DNA of 64,000 bases from Ramlibacter monticola (lineage in GTDB: Bacteria; Pseudomonadota; Gammaproteobacteria; Burkholderiales; Burkholderiaceae_C): contig NZ_JAEQNE010000001.1 in NCBI RefSeq assembly GCF_016722785.1, positions 558,001-622,000 of the forward strand, in the 5' to 3' direction. The translations under genes were made by a program, and so were the position numbers. Under the pieces are notes generated by a model. That model was not told the origin of the DNA, did no database searches, and saw only the letters and a program-made list of their open reading frames with translations. Of this stretch, positions 61,127 to 64,000 are shown one piece after another (the first letter of the stretch is position 1; the number at the start of each line of letters is the position of its first letter).

Positions 61127-61888
61127 ATGCCCACCCCGACCGGAGCCGGTCCCCTCACCCCCGAAGACTTCGACGCCCTGGACGACGAGCTCGACTTCAT
61201 GCGCGAGCAGGACGAAGAGATTCCCCAGTGGGAGTTCTGCGAGGGCTTCCTCGCCGCGCTGCTCTGCATGCGCCGCGAGGTGCCGCCCGAGGAATACTGG
61301 CCCGTGCTGCTGGGCGACGAGTTCCGGCCCATGGAACACATGGAGTTCGTCTGGCGCTGGCGGCGCCGCTGGCAGGAAATGGCCACGGCGCTCGACCACC
61401 CGGTGGAACTGCTGGATGACGAGCGCACCTACCAGCCCGAGGCGCTGGACACGCGCGGGGCCATGCTGGCCCTGCCACCCGAGGAACGCGGCGAGAGCGA
61501 TCTCGGCGAGCTGCCGGCCTACGCCCAGGTCTGGGCGCTGGGCTTCATGTACGCCGTGGAGTCCTGGCCCGAGGAGTGGCAGCCGCCGCGCGACGACGAA
61601 ACGGCGGAGATGTTCGACGGCGCGCTGCACGACGTCGTCGCGCTGACCGAGCCCGACCCGGGCGTGCCGGCCCTCTCGATGTACAGCGAGGACGGGCCGC
61701 CCAGCGTCAGCAACGAGCGGCTCGATGCGCTCGCCGCGGCCATCTGGGCGGTGTACGACCTGCGCCAGATCGCGCGCAGCCTGGGCCCGCGCGCGGAACC
61801 CGTGCGCAAGGAGCCGGAGCCCGGTCGCAACGACCTGTGCCCCTGCGGCAGCGGCAAGAAGTTCAAGAAGTGCCACGGGGCGGGCTGA
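61127..61888 (+). CDS. UPF0149 / YecA-like protein with C-terminal SEC-C zinc motif
   Basis: 253-residue acidic protein. The N-terminal UPF0149 helical region includes [36 protein letters not shown] and later [18 protein letters not shown]. The last 25 residues, [20 protein letters not shown], are the SEC-C zinc-binding motif found at the end of SecA and many accessory proteins. Unknown role; YecA of E. coli is the nearest named relative. ATG 61127 was used; TTG at 61121 is two codons upstream and possible. A bidirectional terminator follows. Confidence 0.86.
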   Translation: MPTPTGAGPLTPEDFDALDDELDFMREQDEEIPQWEFCEGFLAALLCMRREVPPEEYWPVLLGDEFRPMEHMEFVWRWRRRWQEMATALDHPVELLDDERTYQPEALDTRGAMLALPPEERGESDLGELPAYAQVWALGFMYAVESWPEEWQPPRDDETAEMFDGALHDVVALTEPDPGVPALSMYSEDGPPSVSNERLDALAAAIWAVYDLRQIARSLGPRAEPVRKEPEPGRNDLCPCGSGKKFKKCHGAG

Positions 61889-61942
61889 GCGGCCCGCCGT
61901 GGCGAGGGCTCGCCGTCACCGCGTCCGATCGGGCACGAAATG

Positions 61943-61972
61943 AAAAAGGCGCCGCGACAGCGGCGCCTTTTT
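61943..61972. terminator. Bidirectional terminator
   Basis: AAAAAGGCGCCG pairs with CGGCGCCTTTTT as a 12-bp perfect inverted repeat around CGACAG. It gives a T-run on both strands and ends 18 bp before the stop of the convergent MFS gene. Confidence 0.93.
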
Positions 61973-61990
61973 CGTTGCAGCGGCTGCAAC

Positions 61991-63328
61991 TTACACCGGC
62001 AGCTTCCGGCTGTAGTCGATCAGCAGCGTCGAGCAGACGAACAGCCCCGCCCCCGCGGCGGCGAACAGCATCATCGCCATGTCGTAGGAGCCCGTGGTCT
62101 CCACGATCACGCCCACCAGGATCGGCACGCCGATGCCGGCGCAGTTGCCGCCCAGGTTCATGGTGCCGCCCAGGAAACCGACGCGGTCCTTGGTGCCCAG
62201 GATCGAGGGGATGCACCAGAACAGGCCGCACCAGCGCAGGAAGAACAGCGTGACCGACAGCAGCACCACCACCGACACCGGGTCCTTGATCTTGGCGACG
62301 CTGTAGATCGCGACGGTGGCGATCACCGAGGCGATGCCGAACAGCGTGCGCAGCACCTTGGCCTGCGAGGCGCCGGCGGCCTTCCACTTGTCGGCGATCC
62401 AGCCGCCGATCATCTCGCCCACGAAGCCGGAGAAGAACATGATGAACACGGCGCCGCCCATCTGCTTGATGTCGAAGCCGTGCACCTTGGACAGGTAGTT
62501 GGGCATCCAGGTCAGCAGGCCGTAGAACAGCGCGTTGAAGCACATCCAGCCGAAGAACATACCCCAGGTGGAGCGGTAGCGGAAGAAGTCCAGCACGCGG
62601 CCGCTGGCCGAGGCGGGCGCGGCGAGCGCGTCCTGCGCATGGGCCGCCTCGATGTAGCGCGCCTCCGCTTCGTTCACGTCGTCGTGCTCGCGCGGATGGT
62701 TGCGGATGTAGCGCCAGGCGAACCAGCCCGCGATCACGGTGCCCACGCCGGCGACCACGAAGGACATCCGCCAGGAACCGAAGGTCGCGATCAGGCCCGA
62801 GATCAGGATGGCGCCCAGCGCCGCGCCCAGGGGCGCGCCGCCATCGAGCAGGGTCGCGCCGCGGCCGCGCTCGTTCTGCGTCATCCAGATGCCATTGAGC
62901 TTGCCGCCCGCGGGATAGATGGGCGCTTCGGCGGCGCCCAGGCCCAGGCGGGTGACCAGCAGGCTCACCCAGCCCGTGCAGGCCGCGGCGATGGCCTGGA
63001 AGATGCCCCAGCCCACCGTGGCGCCGGCGATCACCGCGCGCGGGCCGTAGCGGTCCGCCAGCATGCCGCCGGGGATCTGCATGAAGGCATAGGTCCAGAA
63101 GAAGGATGACAGCAACAGCCCCTGCGTGGCCGGGCCGATGTCGAACTCCTTGGCGATCAGCGGCATGGCGACCGAGAGCGAGGCCCGGTCGATGTAGTTG
63201 ATCGAGATGAGGAACAGCATCATCAGGAAGATCTTCCAGCGCACCTTGGTGGGTGCGGCGCTGTCCGCAAGCGGGACGTCGATGGCGACGGCGGGCGGGT
63301 TCTTCAAGGGAATGTCTCCGGTGGTCAT
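61991..63328 (-). CDS. MFS transporter, ACS-type (anion:cation symporter)
   Basis: 445-residue permease with 12 helices. The N-terminal ISINYIDRASLSVAMPLIAKEF and the loop GMLADRYGPRAV are typical of the ACS/GudP/ExuT group that takes up hexuronates, glucarate, phthalate and similar organic anions. The central loop contains an acidic stretch (HPREHDDVNEAEARYIEAA). A later block is FLGGTMNLGGNCAGIGVPILVG. ATG 63328 follows a weak ribosome-binding site; the racemase-type gene upstream ends 9 bp away and is probably co-transcribed, so substrate and enzyme may be linked. Confidence 0.9.
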   Translation of the reverse strand: MTTGDIPLKNPPAVAIDVPLADSAAPTKVRWKIFLMMLFLISINYIDRASLSVAMPLIAKEFDIGPATQGLLLSSFFWTYAFMQIPGGMLADRYGPRAVIAGATVGWGIFQAIAAACTGWVSLLVTRLGLGAAEAPIYPAGGKLNGIWMTQNERGRGATLLDGGAPLGAALGAILISGLIATFGSWRMSFVVAGVGTVIAGWFAWRYIRNHPREHDDVNEAEARYIEAAHAQDALAAPASASGRVLDFFRYRSTWGMFFGWMCFNALFYGLLTWMPNYLSKVHGFDIKQMGGAVFIMFFSGFVGEMIGGWIADKWKAAGASQAKVLRTLFGIASVIATVAIYSVAKIKDPVSVVVLLSVTLFFLRWCGLFWCIPSILGTKDRVGFLGGTMNLGGNCAGIGVPILVGVIVETTGSYDMAMMLFAAAGAGLFVCSTLLIDYSRKLPV

Positions 63329-63337
63329 GGTGAGAGG

Positions 63338-64000
63338 TCAGCGGCCCGCCGCAAGCAGCGCGGCGATCGCAGGAGGAAGGCCCTGGTTGGGCTTGGCGGG
63401 GGGCAAGGCGAAACTGCCGCTGCGGGCGCGCCCGGGCTTCAGGGCGGCCAGCGTCTCGGCATGGCGCACGGCGCTGGAGACGCCGTCCACCACGGGCACC
63501 GGCAACTGCCCGTGCAGCGAGCGCGCCAGCCCGGCCAACGGCGCGCCCGCGAGCACGATCACCTCGGCGCCGTCCTCGGCGACGGCGCGCTCGGCCAGCG
63601 CCTTCAGCGCCTGCGCGTGCTCTTCCTGCACCCCGCCGATCGCGCTGATCGGGCGGTCGAGCGCGCGGATGCTGGCGAGGCGGCCGCCGAAGCCGTAGCT
63701 CTCGACGACTTCGCGGTACCAGGCCTGGATGCGCTGCGAGATGGCGATGATGGAGATGCGGTGGCCCAGCAGATGGGCGGTGGCAAGCGCCGCCTCGGTC
63801 ATGCCGGTCACGGGCACCGGCAGCAGTTCGCGCAGGCCGGTGAGGCCGGGATCGCCGAAGGCGGCCACGACCACCGCGTCGAAACGCTGGCAGTGTTCGG
63901 CCGCGACCTGGGCGGCGGCATAGGCGCCCACCAGCGCCTCGAAGCGGGTCTCGATGTAGGCGACGCCGAAAGGCGCCGTCAGCACCTCGATCTCGGTGCC
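63338..64000 (-). CDS. Aspartate/glutamate/hydantoin racemase family protein (partial, N-terminus off window)
   Basis: At least 220 residues of open frame to the window edge, beginning GTEIEVLTAPFGVAYIETRF, which is about residue 30 in relatives. The family fold is seen in FDAVVVAAFGDPGLTGLRE and EVIVLAGAPLAGLARSL. In active racemases two Cys residues occupy these strands (AxCFGDPG and GCAG/GCxP-like); here both are Ala or Gly, so a Cys-dependent racemase mechanism is doubtful. Such variants occur among uncharacterised family members. It lies 9 bp upstream of the ACS-type permease gene, on the same strand. Confidence 0.82.
   Translation of the reverse strand, partial: GTEIEVLTAPFGVAYIETRFEALVGAYAAAQVAAEHCQRFDAVVVAAFGDPGLTGLRELLPVPVTGMTEAALATAHLLGHRISIIAISQRIQAWYREVVESYGFGGRLASIRALDRPISAIGGVQEEHAQALKALAERAVAEDGAEVIVLAGAPLAGLARSLHGQLPVPVVDGVSSAVRHAETLAALKPGRARSGSFALPPAKPNQGLPPAIAALLAAGR

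Noticed and set aside
58562-61876. 1104-codon open frame opposite the KstD-like, ThDP and UPF0149 genes
   Set aside because: Antisense to three well-supported genes, very high in Gly, Ala, Arg and His, and no recognisable motif.

Overview
The window is chromosomal DNA from a very GC-rich betaproteobacterium. It most resembles the Comamonadaceae (Ramlibacter, Variovorax or Caenimonas type), though I cannot fix the genus without a search. The reasons are the EarP plus EF-P(Arg32) pair, the uvrC-pgsA linkage, a PHA phasin, a Lys/Ala-rich N-terminal extension on RpoD, several orphan Bug-type solute receptors, a TRAP operon and LigAB protocatechuate dioxygenase. I see no prophage, integrase, insertion sequence, CRISPR array, rRNA or tRNA gene. 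Nearly all genes share the same codon style.

Layout. 1-14.9 kb is mostly housekeeping and conserved genes: pgsA (cut by the left edge), uvrC, earP, efp, a heme-demethylase-like protein with an AEC exporter, a tail-anchored GYF-like protein, a LOG-family protein, a run of overlapping minus-strand genes (NhaD-like antiporter, 2-hydroxyacid dehydrogenase, rmuC, MFS), a thioesterase/deacetylase pair and phaP. 15.0-15.2 kb holds a tandem array of three terminator hairpins. 15.2-23.7 kb has a patatin-like lipoprotein, an iron receptor with a candidate Fur box, a short-chain dehydrogenase behind a perfect palindrome, a lipoprotein-type gamma-glutamyltransferase, a YihY/BrkB membrane protein, a Bug receptor and an acyl-CoA synthetase. 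23.8-28.3 kb is the dnaG-rpoD macromolecular-synthesis block. It is followed by about 460 bp of non-coding DNA with a strong 34-nt-arm hairpin, bracketed by REP-like palindromes, and then by a 1110-residue KAP-family membrane NTPase carrying two Asp-box repeats.

32-64 kb is metabolic and accessory. It contains a DAO-type FAD enzyme; ligBA divergent from a DMT exporter with a perfect FNR-type box between them; a five-gene operon of a ferric-type ABC transporter with a CaiB CoA-transferase and a crotonase lacking both usual glutamates; an aldo/keto reductase and a VOC protein; a LysR / Bug receptor / enolase-superfamily / 2-hydroxyacid dehydrogenase module; an FAD amine-oxidase-like gene overlapping a GXWXG/DUF4334 gene; a small lipoprotein and a porin; a second LysR with a nitrilase / RraA-like / TRAP (DctQMP) / HpcH-type aldolase operon; a KstD-like flavoprotein with a ThDP enzyme; a UPF0149/SEC-C protein; an ACS-type MFS permease; and a racemase-family gene cut by the right edge.

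Taken together, this is the core of a free-living soil or water heterotroph that takes up organic acids and aromatics through many single-substrate receptors and stores PHA. The parts I find least explained are the KAP NTPase with the hairpin element beside it, and the CoA-transferase operon driven by a 'ferric' ABC transporter. Gene starts were chosen by reading ribosome-binding sites and domain edges; several are GTG or TTG and are flagged. No database search was run.
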